Origin: an uncultured Tenacibaculum sp.
Lineage (GTDB): Bacteria; Bacteroidota; Bacteroidia; Flavobacteriales; Flavobacteriaceae
Direction: 5' to 3'
Length of the DNA stretch: 64,000 nucleotides
NCBI RefSeq assembly: GCF_947494125.1
Contig: NZ_CANLTU010000005.1
Location: 167,328 to 231,327 of the forward strand
A program made the position numbers and the translations under genes. This document shows, piece by piece, positions 1 through 8,053 of this stretch. Position 1 is the stretch's first letter. Every line of letters starts with the position of its first letter. The notes beneath the pieces are model-generated. The model was given only the letters and a program-made list of their open reading frames with translations. It was not told where the DNA came from and made no database searches.

Positions 1-204
1 GGCAAACACATTTTTAATACTTCTAATAACCAATATGTGCATTATGTATTTAACAAAGGGTTTGGCACCATTTCTAAAAATGGAGCTTTTGTTTACGATT
101 ATGTAAGTAACAAACCCGTTATACAAAAAGGAAACTATCAAAGATTAGATTCTTTAGGAAAAGCTATTAGCCAAAATGCTTATCAGAATTTTTTAGACAA
201 ATAA
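1..204 (+). CDS. C-terminal fragment, probable LTA synthase-like sulfatase family protein
   Basis: The window opens inside a reading frame that runs in frame 1 to a TAA at 202-204, giving the last 67 residues of a protein that starts upstream. The fragment contains YVHYVFNKGFGTISKNG and ends QNAYQNFLDK. This resembles the tail of membrane-bound sulfatase/LTA-synthase-like proteins of flavobacteria, but no catalytic residue lies in this piece, so the assignment rests on recalled family resemblance only. A strong bidirectional terminator follows 48 bases after the stop. Confidence 0.45.
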   Translation, partial: GKHIFNTSNNQYVHYVFNKGFGTISKNGAFVYDYVSNKPVIQKGNYQRLDSLGKAISQNAYQNFLDK

Positions 205-251
205 TTAAATTCCTTCTCCAAATTAAGTTTACAAAAATCAATTATAAATAA

Positions 252-290
252 AAAATCCCGAGTTGATGAACTCGGGATTTTTTATTTATA
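252..290. terminator. Bidirectional rho-independent terminator
   Basis: The perfect stem AAATCCCGAGTT / AACTCGGGATTT has a short loop (GATG) and A/T tracts on both sides. It sits between the converging ends of the partial gene (stop at 204) and the thioredoxin-family gene on the minus strand (stop at 306), so it can serve both. Confidence 0.85.
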
Positions 291-305
291 ATAGTAATTT
301 AATTA

Positions 306-929
306 CTATTGCCAGTTTTTTCTATCCTTAATAGAACACCCTATTGCACGTGTATTGTTTTTTGATGGCTTCTCTCCTTTCAACAAAGCATTTACCGCAT
401 TTTCAACAAAACGTTCTGATACTTTACTTTCATCACGAGAACTATCATCTATCGCTCCGATGTATTCTACCATTAATTTTCCATTGTCTTTATTTAATAT
501 ATAAACATGAGGAGTTTTAGTAGCACCAAACATTGGATATACTCTTTGAGCTACATCAAATAAGTACGGGAATGTAAACCCTTTTTCCTTAGCTCTAACC
601 TTCATGCCTTCAAAGCTATCTCCTTTTGATACTTTTGGATCGTTTGGATTAATAGCTATAACAGGATATCCTTTTGTTTTATATTTTTTATCTAAGGCTA
701 TTAATCGATCTTCATTCGCTACTGAATACGGACACATATTACATGTAAACACAACAATAAACCCTTTAGCTTCTTTAAAATCAGATAAAGAAACCATTTT
801 TCCATCTACATTTTTAAGTTGAAAGTCAGAAGCAACATCTCCTACTTTATACCCTTTAGAGTTGTTTATTGTAAATGCTGAAATTGTAGCTATTACAACA
901 AGTAGTACTACTATTTTAAAAGTTTTCAT
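306..929 (-). CDS. Thioredoxin family protein (peroxiredoxin-like, exported)
   Basis: A 207-residue protein with a hydrophobic N-terminal signal segment (about residues 4-19) followed by an AhpC/TSA-like thioredoxin fold. The redox motif is CNMC (C63 and C66, context FTCNMCPYS), as in the PRX-like subgroup annotated simply as thioredoxin family protein. There is no lipobox, so it is probably a soluble or membrane-tethered periplasmic oxidoreductase. It starts 6 bases after the stop of the TlpA-like gene upstream, so the two are almost certainly co-transcribed and may share a role in periplasmic thiol chemistry or peroxide handling. The exact substrate cannot be told from the sequence. Confidence 0.85.
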   Translation of the reverse strand: MKTFKIVVLLVVIATISAFTINNSKGYKVGDVASDFQLKNVDGKMVSLSDFKEAKGFIVVFTCNMCPYSVANEDRLIALDKKYKTKGYPVIAINPNDPKVSKGDSFEGMKVRAKEKGFTFPYLFDVAQRVYPMFGATKTPHVYILNKDNGKLMVEYIGAIDDSSRDESKVSERFVENAVNALLKGEKPSKNNTRAIGCSIKDRKNWQ

Positions 930-935
930 AATTAA

Positions 936-1445
936 TTAATTTAAAAAGGTTTGTAATTCATTTTTTAAGGTTTCATAATGAAACGGCTGTTCGTAAAACT
1001 TTCTTTTCTTAGCATTGTATATTAAAGTTGCAGGTATAGATCCTGTCCAATTTTCAGCAATATCTTTAATCCAAAATTGTTCATTACTATCGTCAAAATG
1101 AAGTACTTTAGATTGTAGTTTTTTATCTTTAATAAACGGTATTAGATTACTTTCCAATTGCCTTGAAAAATCGAGACTTACTAAAATTACCTCAACATTT
1201 TTATCTTTAAACTCTTTGTTTAGTTTTTCAAAAGCAGGTAATTCTTTTACACAAGGTATGCACCAAGTTGCCCAAAAATTAATTACATACGTTTTACCAT
1301 CATTTTTATGTAGTAATGGTTTTAATTTCTCATAATTTAAGGTAGTAATTTTAACACCTTCTAACTGAGGTTCAGTTGATTTCGGTGTTTTTTTACAAGA
1401 AACTAACACGGCTACAAAGAGTAATAAGTATCCTAATCTACGCAT
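936..1445 (-). CDS. TlpA family disulfide reductase, lipoprotein
   Basis: A 169-residue protein with a lipoprotein signal peptide (cleavage before C17 in LVSCKK) and a TlpA/ResA thioredoxin domain with the active site WCIPC (C62, C65), preceded by NFWATW as in this family. Such proteins are anchored to a membrane facing the periplasm and reduce disulfides, for example during cytochrome c maturation. First gene of a two-gene operon with the thioredoxin-family gene that follows. A Bacteroidota -7 box (minus strand TAATTTTG) lies at 1464-1471. The client protein is unknown. Confidence 0.88.
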   Translation of the reverse strand: MRRLGYLLLFVAVLVSCKKTPKSTEPQLEGVKITTLNYEKLKPLLHKNDGKTYVINFWATWCIPCVKELPAFEKLNKEFKDKNVEVILVSLDFSRQLESNLIPFIKDKKLQSKVLHFDDSNEQFWIKDIAENWTGSIPATLIYNAKKRKFYEQPFHYETLKNELQTFLN

Positions 1446-1463
1446 ATTATCTTTTATTTATCT

Positions 1464-1471
1464 CAAAATTA
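1464..1471 (-). promoter_or_regulatory. Candidate -7 element of the tlpA-like operon
   Basis: Reading the minus strand, 1471-1464 is TAATTTTG, a full match to the Bacteroidota -7 consensus TAnnTTTG, 18 bases before the start codon. The possible TTG -33 element (1489-1487) is 15 bases away, slightly short, so the assignment is moderate. Confidence 0.45.
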
Positions 1472-1513
1472 AATGATTATACTATTCAATTATGTGAATT
1501 AACGAAACATTAA

Positions 1514-1553
1514 CAACAAAAAACTCGAAAGACAATCTTTCGAGTTTTTTGTT
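1514..1553 (-). terminator. Rho-independent terminator after the S1/P1 nuclease gene
   Basis: A long near-perfect stem (AACAAAAAACTCGAAAGA with its complement, loop of 3-4 bases) ends in a T tract on either strand. It follows the stop of the minus-strand nuclease gene (1568) and precedes the promoter of the next minus-strand operon. Confidence 0.85.
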
Positions 1554-1567
1554 ATTTTAAGTATTTT

Positions 1568-2356
1568 TTAGCTAAAAATATCGTTTAATAATTTTGCTAA
1601 ACGTAATCCTCCTTTTTGTAACTGTTCTCTAACTACAGGGAAATAATCATACGAATAACGGTATCGTAATTTATCTCCAGATTTTGCCGATCCATAAACT
1701 CTTTTAGTAAGTTTATGTGTGTCTTTCATCCAATCGATTACATCTCCATTTTGAACAGCCTTAATTTGTTCTTTAGACAAGTGTTTAGCATTATCAGCCA
1801 ATTCTAAATAGCTCATATCCCACTTATTAATCAAGTTCTCGTCCCAAACCCTATGTAAGTTAGAACCTCTTCCGTGCCATTGCACCTGTATAGTATTTCC
1901 TCCTTTATCTTCTTTCTGTCCAATATGTAAAGGCTGGTGTAAATCGCCCATTAAGTGCACTAACATTTTTAAATAAAAACGCTTGTCTTCAACAGAACTA
2001 TTCTCATCTTTTAAAACCTTTACACACTCTTTAATACCTGTAATTAAATCTCCTTTAGGGTTTTTCTCTACATCCTTATAATGAGCATCTAATGGCATAT
2101 TTACATAATGCCAAGTATAAAATTTTCCGTATTTTTTTCTATCCGACTTTATTTCATCTGCATAGGTAGATACAAAAGCTAAACTTTCACCTTGCAATAA
2201 CTTATCTATTTTTCGTTTCGCTCTTTTTGTTAAATGATTTTCAGCAATTTTTCCTGTAGCCCTATGGCCGGTTGGCCCCCAAACATCTTCATTATTTGCT
2301 ATAGCTGAAACACTTATTAAAAATGCACTAAACAGTAGTAATACCTTGACTTTCAT
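1568..2356 (-). CDS. S1/P1 nuclease family protein
   Basis: A 262-residue secreted protein with a signal peptide (about residues 1-20) and an S1/P1 nuclease domain. The mature chain begins close to W26 in the motif WGPTGHR, where in the family the N-terminal Trp and nearby His bind zinc. Other metal-ligand segments are visible: HYVNMPLD, HLMGDLHQPLHIG (about 133-145) and KGGNTIQVQWHG. These enzymes cut single-stranded DNA and RNA at three zinc ions; in marine flavobacteria they probably act in periplasmic or extracellular nucleic-acid scavenging. Monocistronic, with its own terminator. Full family length, nothing missing. Confidence 0.93.
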   Translation of the reverse strand: MKVKVLLLFSAFLISVSAIANNEDVWGPTGHRATGKIAENHLTKRAKRKIDKLLQGESLAFVSTYADEIKSDRKKYGKFYTWHYVNMPLDAHYKDVEKNPKGDLITGIKECVKVLKDENSSVEDKRFYLKMLVHLMGDLHQPLHIGQKEDKGGNTIQVQWHGRGSNLHRVWDENLINKWDMSYLELADNAKHLSKEQIKAVQNGDVIDWMKDTHKLTKRVYGSAKSGDKLRYRYSYDYFPVVREQLQKGGLRLAKLLNDIFS

Positions 2357-2408
2357 AAATAAATTCCTATTAAATTTCCGCTAAAATATAAAAATATTTG
2401 CTCAAAAA

Positions 2409-2441
2409 TTTGGATTTAACATAAAATTACCTATATCTTTG
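2409..2441 (+). promoter_or_regulatory. Promoter of the SPFH operon
   Basis: A -33 TTTG at 2409-2412 and a -7 TATCTTTG at 2434-2441 are separated by 21 bases, fitting the Bacteroidota primary-sigma promoter (TTG-N17-23-TAnnTTTG). Transcription would start near 2447, about 30 bases before the SPFH start codon. Confidence 0.65.
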
Positions 2442-2478
2442 TGATATCATTTTAATATCATTTTTAAATCAAAACATA

Positions 2479-3339
2479 ATGAAAGAAGAAAAAATTATAA
2501 AACCTGCCAACGGATACTTAATGTTTTTTATCGTACTAGCTCTTTTTATAGGAGGTATTATTTTAACTATAAAAAACGAAAATCCTGTATATATTCTAAT
2601 GACTATCACAGGATTTATACTAGCCTTAGGATTCATTTTAGTTAACCCAAACTCTTCTAAAGTGCTTTTATTCTTTGGTAAGTATGTTGGAACCGTAAAA
2701 CAGAATGGATTGTTTTGGGCAAACCCTTTATATAAAAAGAAAACTATTTCATTAAGAGCTAGTAATTTTGATAGCGAACGTTTAAAAGTGAATGATAAAT
2801 TAGGTAATCCAGTAATGATATCTACAATTTTGGTTTGGAGAGTTACCGAAACTTATAAAGCAGCTTTCGATGTAGACAACTATGAGAATTTTGTTCGTGT
2901 TCAAACCGACGCTGCAGTACGTAAACTAGCTAGTATGTATCCTTATGATAATTTTGCTGATGAAGGTCATGAAGAAGATATTACATTACGTTCTAGTGTA
3001 AATGAAGTTAGCGAAGCTTTAGAAAAAGAATTAGAAGAGCGTTTGTCTATTGCAGGAATTGAAGTTTTAGAAGCTCGAATTGGTTATTTAGCTTATGCTC
3101 AAGAAATTGCTAGTGCCATGTTAAAAAGACAACAAGCTACAGCTATTATTGCTGCTCGTCATAAAATAGTACAAGGTGCTGTTGATATGGTTGAAATGGC
3201 TTTAGAAGCATTAAATGAAAAAAACATTGTTGAATTAGACGAAGAACGAAAAGCTGCCATGGTAAGTAATTTATTAGTTATTTTATGTGGAGATAAAGAA
3301 GCTTCACCAGTATTAAACACAGGAACTTTAAACCATTAA
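2479..3339 (+). CDS. SPFH/Band 7/PHB domain membrane protein
   Basis: A 286-residue protein with two N-terminal membrane segments (about residues 14-32 and 36-55), then an SPFH (stomatin-prohibitin-flotillin) domain from about residue 60 to 240 including the LRASNFDSERLKVND and TILVWRVTETYKAAFDVDNY stretches, and an alanine/glutamate-rich helical end. SPFH proteins form ring- or cage-like oligomers in the membrane that organise microdomains or proteases. It is the first gene of a tight operon: the next start codon lies 3 bases after its stop, and the operon ends with a ribbon-helix-helix DNA-binding protein. The pairing of SPFH with a small Arc-like protein is, from memory, common in Bacteroidota; its function is not known. 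Confidence 0.88.
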   Translation: MKEEKIIKPANGYLMFFIVLALFIGGIILTIKNENPVYILMTITGFILALGFILVNPNSSKVLLFFGKYVGTVKQNGLFWANPLYKKKTISLRASNFDSERLKVNDKLGNPVMISTILVWRVTETYKAAFDVDNYENFVRVQTDAAVRKLASMYPYDNFADEGHEEDITLRSSVNEVSEALEKELEERLSIAGIEVLEARIGYLAYAQEIASAMLKRQQATAIIAARHKIVQGAVDMVEMALEALNEKNIVELDEERKAAMVSNLLVILCGDKEASPVLNTGTLNH

Positions 3340-3342
3340 AAT

Positions 3343-3501
3343 ATGAAAGAATACAAAGTTACAATACCCAAATTAGGTTTTAAGAATAGAGTTAAGAAAT
3401 ATGAAGACTTACTTAATCAACACGCCAGAGAAGGTTGGATAGTTAAACATATTGGGCAAAACTCTCCTATGATAATTTTTGAAAGAGACAAGAATAGATA
3501 A
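3343..3501 (+). CDS. Small DUF4177-like protein, copy 1
   Basis: A 52-codon gene with ATG 3 bases after the SPFH stop. It begins MKEYKVTIPK and contains LLNQHAREGWIVKHIGQ, the pattern of DUF4177 proteins (Y-K-V strand, helix with L-N-x-x-A-x-x-G-W, then a strand ending in FER). It is soluble and charged, with no signal peptide. The next gene is a paralogue: both begin MKEYK, share NxHAxxGW and end DKNR, so they arose by tandem duplication. Coding status is supported by exact operon spacing (1 base to the next ATG) and by the paralogy. Function unknown. Confidence 0.75.
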   Translation: MKEYKVTIPKLGFKNRVKKYEDLLNQHAREGWIVKHIGQNSPMIIFERDKNR

Positions 3502-3502
3502 A

Positions 3503-3670
3503 ATGAAAGAATACAAAATTATACCTAGAAAGTTTAGCTGGAGTAATGGAAGAGAAAAATTTCAAGACGAAATAAATAATCACGCCAAGCAAGGATGGAG
3601 AGTTGTAAATGTTTATGCTGTAAGTGACACCAATGTGGAAGCTCTTTTAGAAAAGGATAAAAACAGATAA
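3503..3670 (+). CDS. Small DUF4177-like protein, copy 2
   Basis: A 55-residue product starting at ATG 3503. A TTG 24 bases upstream would extend it into the preceding gene and is unlikely, because the ATG gives the N-terminus MKEYKIIPRK matching copy 1 and the same one-base spacing. It contains EINNHAKQGWRVVNVYAVSD and ends LLEKDKNR, again the DUF4177 pattern. It differs from copy 1 mainly in the middle of the chain, so the two may form a heterodimer or have diverged in partner. Function unknown; it sits between a membrane scaffold protein and a small membrane protein. Confidence 0.75.
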   Translation: MKEYKIIPRKFSWSNGREKFQDEINNHAKQGWRVVNVYAVSDTNVEALLEKDKNR

Positions 3671-3671
3671 A

Positions 3672-4169
3672 ATGAAAGTTTTTAAAGAAGAACAACGTTT
3701 TACGCAAATTTGGTTAATTATTTTATTAACTATTAGTCTTTGCACTACTATAGCTATAATGCTCAATGAGTATTTAAAACAAGGTTCTTCTTTTAACACA
3801 AAAGAATTTCTAATAACGTTCTTCAGCATTGTGTTCTCTGTTTCTTTTATCTTCTTTTTAAAACTAAGAACAAGAATAGATGAAATAGGAATTCATTATC
3901 AGTTTTTCCCTTTTCACTTTAAAACTAGAGTAAAAAAATGGGAAGATATAAAATCTGTTTGTGTAAGAAAATATGAACCTATTAGCGAATATGGAGGATG
4001 GGGAGTTCATAAATCTCTTTTTAATAAAGAAAAAGGGATTGCTATTAATGTAGCGGGAAATATAGGAATTCAATTAGTGCTAAAGAATAATAAAAAGCTT
4101 CTTATAGGTACGCAGAAAGAAAGTGATGTAAAACGAATTTTAGAAACTTATAAAAATAAATTATTATGA
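3672..4169 (+). CDS. Two-helix membrane protein with a PH-like C-terminal domain
   Basis: A 165-residue protein with two membrane helices (about residues 12-32 and 45-66) and a soluble beta-rich part containing RTRIDEIGIHYQFFPF, KKWEDIKSVCVRKYEP and GIQLVLKNNKKLLIGTQK. This is the arrangement of the bacterial PH-like membrane proteins in which a short helical hairpin holds a cytoplasmic beta domain. It starts one base after the second DUF4177-like gene and overlaps the next gene by 4 bases (ATGA), so it is translated as part of the SPFH operon. The specific family is not certain. Confidence 0.7.
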   Translation: MKVFKEEQRFTQIWLIILLTISLCTTIAIMLNEYLKQGSSFNTKEFLITFFSIVFSVSFIFFLKLRTRIDEIGIHYQFFPFHFKTRVKKWEDIKSVCVRKYEPISEYGGWGVHKSLFNKEKGIAINVAGNIGIQLVLKNNKKLLIGTQKESDVKRILETYKNKLL

Positions 4170-4486
4170 TACGAATTATAACACTTCTATTTCTTTATAC
4201 TTTCAATATCATAATAGCTTATGTTCATTTTAAATCTAAAAAGACTATAGCTTCTAATTCACAAATATTAGTTACTGATCAACCTAAAAACAACAAAAAG
4301 GAAATATCAACTTTTAATAATTCGTTTGAACTAAATTCTAAAAAATTAAATGTTAGTTCAGTAAATCAAAATCGTGTTTTAAAAATAGTAAATTCGCAAA
4401 CTAAAAATCAACAAACTTACTTTACACTAAATTTAAATCCAACCAAAGAGTTAATAAAACCCCTTGTTACTTTTGTAAAAAAATAG
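4166..4486 (+). CDS. Hypothetical membrane-anchored small protein
   Basis: A 106-residue protein whose start codon overlaps the stop of the previous gene in ATGA, typical of coupled translation. It has one N-terminal hydrophobic segment (about residues 2-20, IRIITLLFLYTFNIIIAYV) and then a low-complexity Asn/Lys/Ser-rich tail with no recognisable domain. I do not recognise the family. Codon use matches its neighbours. Its position between the PH-like membrane protein and the ribbon-helix-helix gene suggests a membrane role within the same complex. Confidence 0.6.
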   Translation: MIRIITLLFLYTFNIIIAYVHFKSKKTIASNSQILVTDQPKNNKKEISTFNNSFELNSKKLNVSSVNQNRVLKIVNSQTKNQQTYFTLNLNPTKELIKPLVTFVKK

Positions 4487-4488
4487 AC

Positions 4489-4653
4489 ATGGCAAAAAAG
4501 AAAGCATTTGCACTTCGTATAAACGAAGACATGATAAAAGCCATTGAAAAATGGGCATCAGACGAATTTCGTTCTACTAACGGACAGATCGAATGGATGC
4601 TTATGCAAGCACTTAAAGAAGCCAAAAGAGAACCTAAAAAGAAAGAAGAGTAA
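4489..4653 (+). CDS. Arc-family ribbon-helix-helix DNA-binding protein
   Basis: A 54-residue gene read from ATG 4489 to TAA 4651-4653, 2 bases after the preceding stop. The sequence MAKKKAFALRINEDMIKAI continues with a strand (KKAFALRI), a first helix (NEDMIKAIEKWASDEF) and a second helix (TNGQIEWMLMQALKEAKR), then a lysine/glutamate tail. That is the Arc/MetJ ribbon-helix-helix fold, in which the beta strand of a dimer reads the major groove. A longer frame at 4544-4726 on the same strand is an out-of-frame shadow. Last gene of the SPFH operon; it may repress the operon or act as a nucleic-acid tether for the SPFH assembly. No obvious operator could be assigned. Confidence 0.85.
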   Translation: MAKKKAFALRINEDMIKAIEKWASDEFRSTNGQIEWMLMQALKEAKREPKKKEE

Positions 4654-4839
4654 CAACCTATCTTTTTGTTTAGTTAATACGTCTAAAAATGTGTTAATCA
4701 ATAAAAATAAAGCTTCAATAAATTAAATAAAATTATTCTACTTCTACAAGATAAAAATAAAAACTCACCTTTATAGTTAACATTTTTTTAAGAGTTTAAT
4801 TAGTACTTTTAAGTTTTAATCAACAAACTAAACTCTGTA

Positions 4840-7800
4840 ATGAAAAAAGCAATTCTATTTTTAGCTTTATTACTATCATACAGTCTATTTTCGCAAGAAT
4901 TCTCAATGGACTTGGTAAAAAACATGAAACCAAGAAATATTGGACCTGGAGGTATGAGCGGCCGTGTAACTTCTATAGATGTAGTCCATAAAAATCCAGA
5001 CGTCATGTATGTAGGTACTGCTTCAGGTGGTATTTGGAAATCAACTTCTGGAGGAATTAAATGGCAACCAATTTTCGAAAAAGAGCTAACTGCTTCAATT
5101 GGAGCAATAGCAATTCAACAATCAAACCCAAGTGTTATTTGGGCAGGTACTGGTGAAGGAAATCCTCGTAATAGCTTAAATGGTGGTTTTGGTATTTATA
5201 AATCTTTAGACGCTGGAAAAACATGGAAAGCTATGGGCTTAGAAAAAACACGTCATATACATCGTGTTATTATAGATCCTAGTAATCCAAACATAGTGTA
5301 TGTAGCTGCGATAGGTTCTCCATGGGGTGAACATAAAGAACGTGGAGTTTACAAAACCATAGATGGTGGTAAAACATGGAAGCAAATTTTATACAACAAT
5401 ATAAAAACTGGTGCAGCCGATTTAATTATGGATCCATCAAATCCAAACAAATTAATTGCTGCTATGTGGGAACACAAACGAGATCCTTGGTTTTTTAAAT
5501 CTGGTGGTAAAGGAAGTGGATTGTACATAACACATGACGGTGGTGATAACTGGAAAAAAATCACAGAGAAAGAAGGCTTTCCTAAAGGAGATTTAGGAAG
5601 AATTGGAATTGCTATTTCTAGAAGTAATCCAAACACTATTTATGCTTTGGTAGAAGCTAAGAAAAATGCGTTGTACAAAAGTGAAGATGGTGGTTTTAAA
5701 TGGAAAAAAGTAAACGATAAAAAAGGAATTGGTAATCGTCCATTTTACTATTCAGAAATTTATGTTGATCCTATAAATGAAAATCAATTATATACTGTTT
5801 TTACATATATAAACAAATCTATAGATGGAGGTAAGAACTTTAAACAATTAATGCCTGCTTATGGTGTTTCAAATGGAGTTCACCCAGATCATCATGCTTG
5901 GTGGATACATCCAGAAGATGGTTCATTTATGATTGATGGAAATGACGGTGGTTTAAACATTACCAAAGACGGTGGTAAAACATGGCGCTTTATTGGAAAC
6001 CTACCTGTTGCACAATTTTATCACATAAATGTAGACAATGAATTCCCTTATAATGTTTATGGAGGAATGCAAGATAACGGTTCTTGGAGAGGCCCTGCTT
6101 ATGTATGGAAAGCACAAGGAATAAGAAATTCTTATTGGCAAGAAATTAGCTTTGGTGATGGCTTTGATGTTATACCTGATAAAGATGATTCTCGCTATGG
6201 TTGGTCTATGAGTCAGCAAGGTTATGTATCTCGTTACGATTATAAAACAGGGAATAACTATACAGTACGTCCAACACATTCAGATCCAAAAGTAAAACTA
6301 CGTTTTAACTGGAATGCAGCAATAAACATTGATCCTTTTAATAATTCAACATTATATTTTGGTAGTCAATTTGTCCATAAATCAACAGATAAAGGTTTAT
6401 CATGGGAAGTAATTTCACCAGATTTAACCACCAATGATAAAAGCAAACAAAAACAAAGTGAAAGTGGCGGTTTAACGCTTGATGCCACTGGAGCTGAAAA
6501 TCATTGTACTATTTTAGTTATAGAACCTTCATCTTTAGAAAAAGACATGTTATGGATTGGTACTGACGATGGTAATGTTCAAATAACACAAAATGATGGT
6601 AAAACTTGGACTAATATTACAAAAAACATTAAAGGATTACCAAATGGCAGTTGGATTACTCAAATAAAAGCTTCAAATAAAAACAACGGAGAAGCTTTAT
6701 TGGTAGCTAATGATTATAGACGTTTTAATTATACTCCATATGTATATAGAACAAGAAACTATGGAAAAACATGGGAACGCATTGTAAACAAAGATGATGT
6801 GGTAAGTTATGCTCTTTCTATTGTAGAAGATCCAATAACTCCTAATCTTTTATTTTTAGGAACCGATGATGGTTTATACATTTCTTTAAATGCTGGAAAA
6901 AAATGGACTAAATGGACAAATGGATTCCCTTCTGTTTCTGTAAAAGATTTAGTAATTCATCCTAGAGAACACGATTTAGTAATTGGTACTTTTGGTAGAG
7001 CTGCATGGGTATTAGATGACATAAGACCTTTAAGAACAATTGCTATGAATCCTGAGGTATTACAAAAAAACATTGTTTTATTCGAACCTCCAATTGCATA
7101 TCAAGCAAGCTACCAACAACCTACAGGTAGTAGGTTTGGAGCTGATGCTCTTTATAACGGAGAAAATAGATCTCGTGGAGCCTTAATATCATACTATATA
7201 AATAAGCCTAAACAGGATAAGAAGGTAAAAACTTTGAAAGACGAAAAACCTACTATTAAATGGGACTCAATTAAATTTGAAATATTTGATGGTACTCGTC
7301 TTATTAGAACCATAAAAAGAAAAACCCCAAAAGAAAACGGTTTACAAAAAGGTACTTGGTATATGAGCGAAAAAGGTGTACCAAGACCTTCTAGACGTAT
7401 TCGTAAATCTAAAAAAGAGCCTAGCGGTGTTCGTGTAAAACCAGGAACTTATAAAATAAAAACAACTTTTGGTAACCAAATATCTGAACAAAATATTACT
7501 GTAAAAAGTGATCCAAGATATAAAGTGTCAAAAGAAAATATTGAAGAAAAATATAATTTAAGTAAAAAGTTAGAAAGATATCAAAAATCTATTTCAGAGG
7601 CAGTAAAGCAATTAGTAGAAAGTAAGAATACAGCAAAAAACTTTAAAAGTAAATTAACTAAAAAAGACAAAAAACTGTATAAAAAAGAGATTAAAGCTTC
7701 TACTGATATTATAAAAAAGATAGATACTCTTTTAACAACATTTTTAGGTAAAGTAGATAAACGTCAAGGAATTGTAAGAAGCCCCGAAGTAAATGTAAAT

Positions 7801-8013
7801 CAACGAATTGGTACAGCTCAATGGTACGTTGGTAGCAAACCAAAAATTACGGACACTGAAAAAACACTTATTAATCAAGCAAAAGAAGCTATAGAGAAAG
7901 CTTTAGACAGTACAAATAAATTCTTTAATAACGATTGGAAAACATACCGCAGTAGCACAGAAAAAATTGTGATCTCCCCTTTTAAAGAAACCAAAAACTT
8001 TTCAGTAAAATAA
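4840..8013 (+). CDS. Secreted Asp-box/BNR repeat protein (sortilin/VPS10-like beta-propeller)
   Basis: A 1057-residue protein with a signal peptide (residues 1-18, ending LFSQE) and many Asp-box repeats of the form S-x-D-G-G-x-x-W (for example KSLDAGKTW, KTIDGGKTW, KSEDGGFKW, TKDGGKTW, TQNDGKTW, SLNAGKKW) spread over about residues 30-720. These build one or two beta-propellers of the sialidase/VPS10 type. The last 250 residues are Lys-rich with a helical coiled-coil-like part. Databases often call such proteins glycosyl hydrolases, but no catalytic residue is evident. The gene is followed after 40 bases by an exported S9 peptidase, so both may work on extracellular peptides. Substrate unknown. 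Confidence 0.85.
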   Translation: MKKAILFLALLLSYSLFSQEFSMDLVKNMKPRNIGPGGMSGRVTSIDVVHKNPDVMYVGTASGGIWKSTSGGIKWQPIFEKELTASIGAIAIQQSNPSVIWAGTGEGNPRNSLNGGFGIYKSLDAGKTWKAMGLEKTRHIHRVIIDPSNPNIVYVAAIGSPWGEHKERGVYKTIDGGKTWKQILYNNIKTGAADLIMDPSNPNKLIAAMWEHKRDPWFFKSGGKGSGLYITHDGGDNWKKITEKEGFPKGDLGRIGIAISRSNPNTIYALVEAKKNALYKSEDGGFKWKKVNDKKGIGNRPFYYSEIYVDPINENQLYTVFTYINKSIDGGKNFKQLMPAYGVSNGVHPDHHAWWIHPEDGSFMIDGNDGGLNITKDGGKTWRFIGNLPVAQFYHINVDNEFPYNVYGGMQDNGSWRGPAYVWKAQGIRNSYWQEISFGDGFDVIPDKDDSRYGWSMSQQGYVSRYDYKTGNNYTVRPTHSDPKVKLRFNWNAAINIDPFNNSTLYFGSQFVHKSTDKGLSWEVISPDLTTNDKSKQKQSESGGLTLDATGAENHCTILVIEPSSLEKDMLWIGTDDGNVQITQNDGKTWTNITKNIKGLPNGSWITQIKASNKNNGEALLVANDYRRFNYTPYVYRTRNYGKTWERIVNKDDVVSYALSIVEDPITPNLLFLGTDDGLYISLNAGKKWTKWTNGFPSVSVKDLVIHPREHDLVIGTFGRAAWVLDDIRPLRTIAMNPEVLQKNIVLFEPPIAYQASYQQPTGSRFGADALYNGENRSRGALISYYINKPKQDKKVKTLKDEKPTIKWDSIKFEIFDGTRLIRTIKRKTPKENGLQKGTWYMSEKGVPRPSRRIRKSKKEPSGVRVKPGTYKIKTTFGNQISEQNITVKSDPRYKVSKENIEEKYNLSKKLERYQKSISEAVKQLVESKNTAKNFKSKLTKKDKKLYKKEIKASTDIIKKIDTLLTTFLGKVDKRQGIVRSPEVNVNQRIGTAQWYVGSKPKITDTEKTLINQAKEAIEKALDSTNKFFNNDWKTYRSSTEKIVISPFKETKNFSVK

Positions 8014-8053
8014 TCGTTATATTTATAGCTACCAACAAGTTAAACCTAATACA

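Noticed and set aside
3479..3502. TTG start for the second DUF4177-like gene
   Set aside because: It would overlap the preceding gene by 23 bases and break the match with the paralogue, whose N-terminus aligns from the ATG at 3503.
4544..4726. A 60-codon plus-strand frame
   Set aside because: It overlaps the Arc-like gene (4489-4653) in another frame, has poor codon use and no family resemblance, while the 54-codon frame has a clear ribbon-helix-helix fold.
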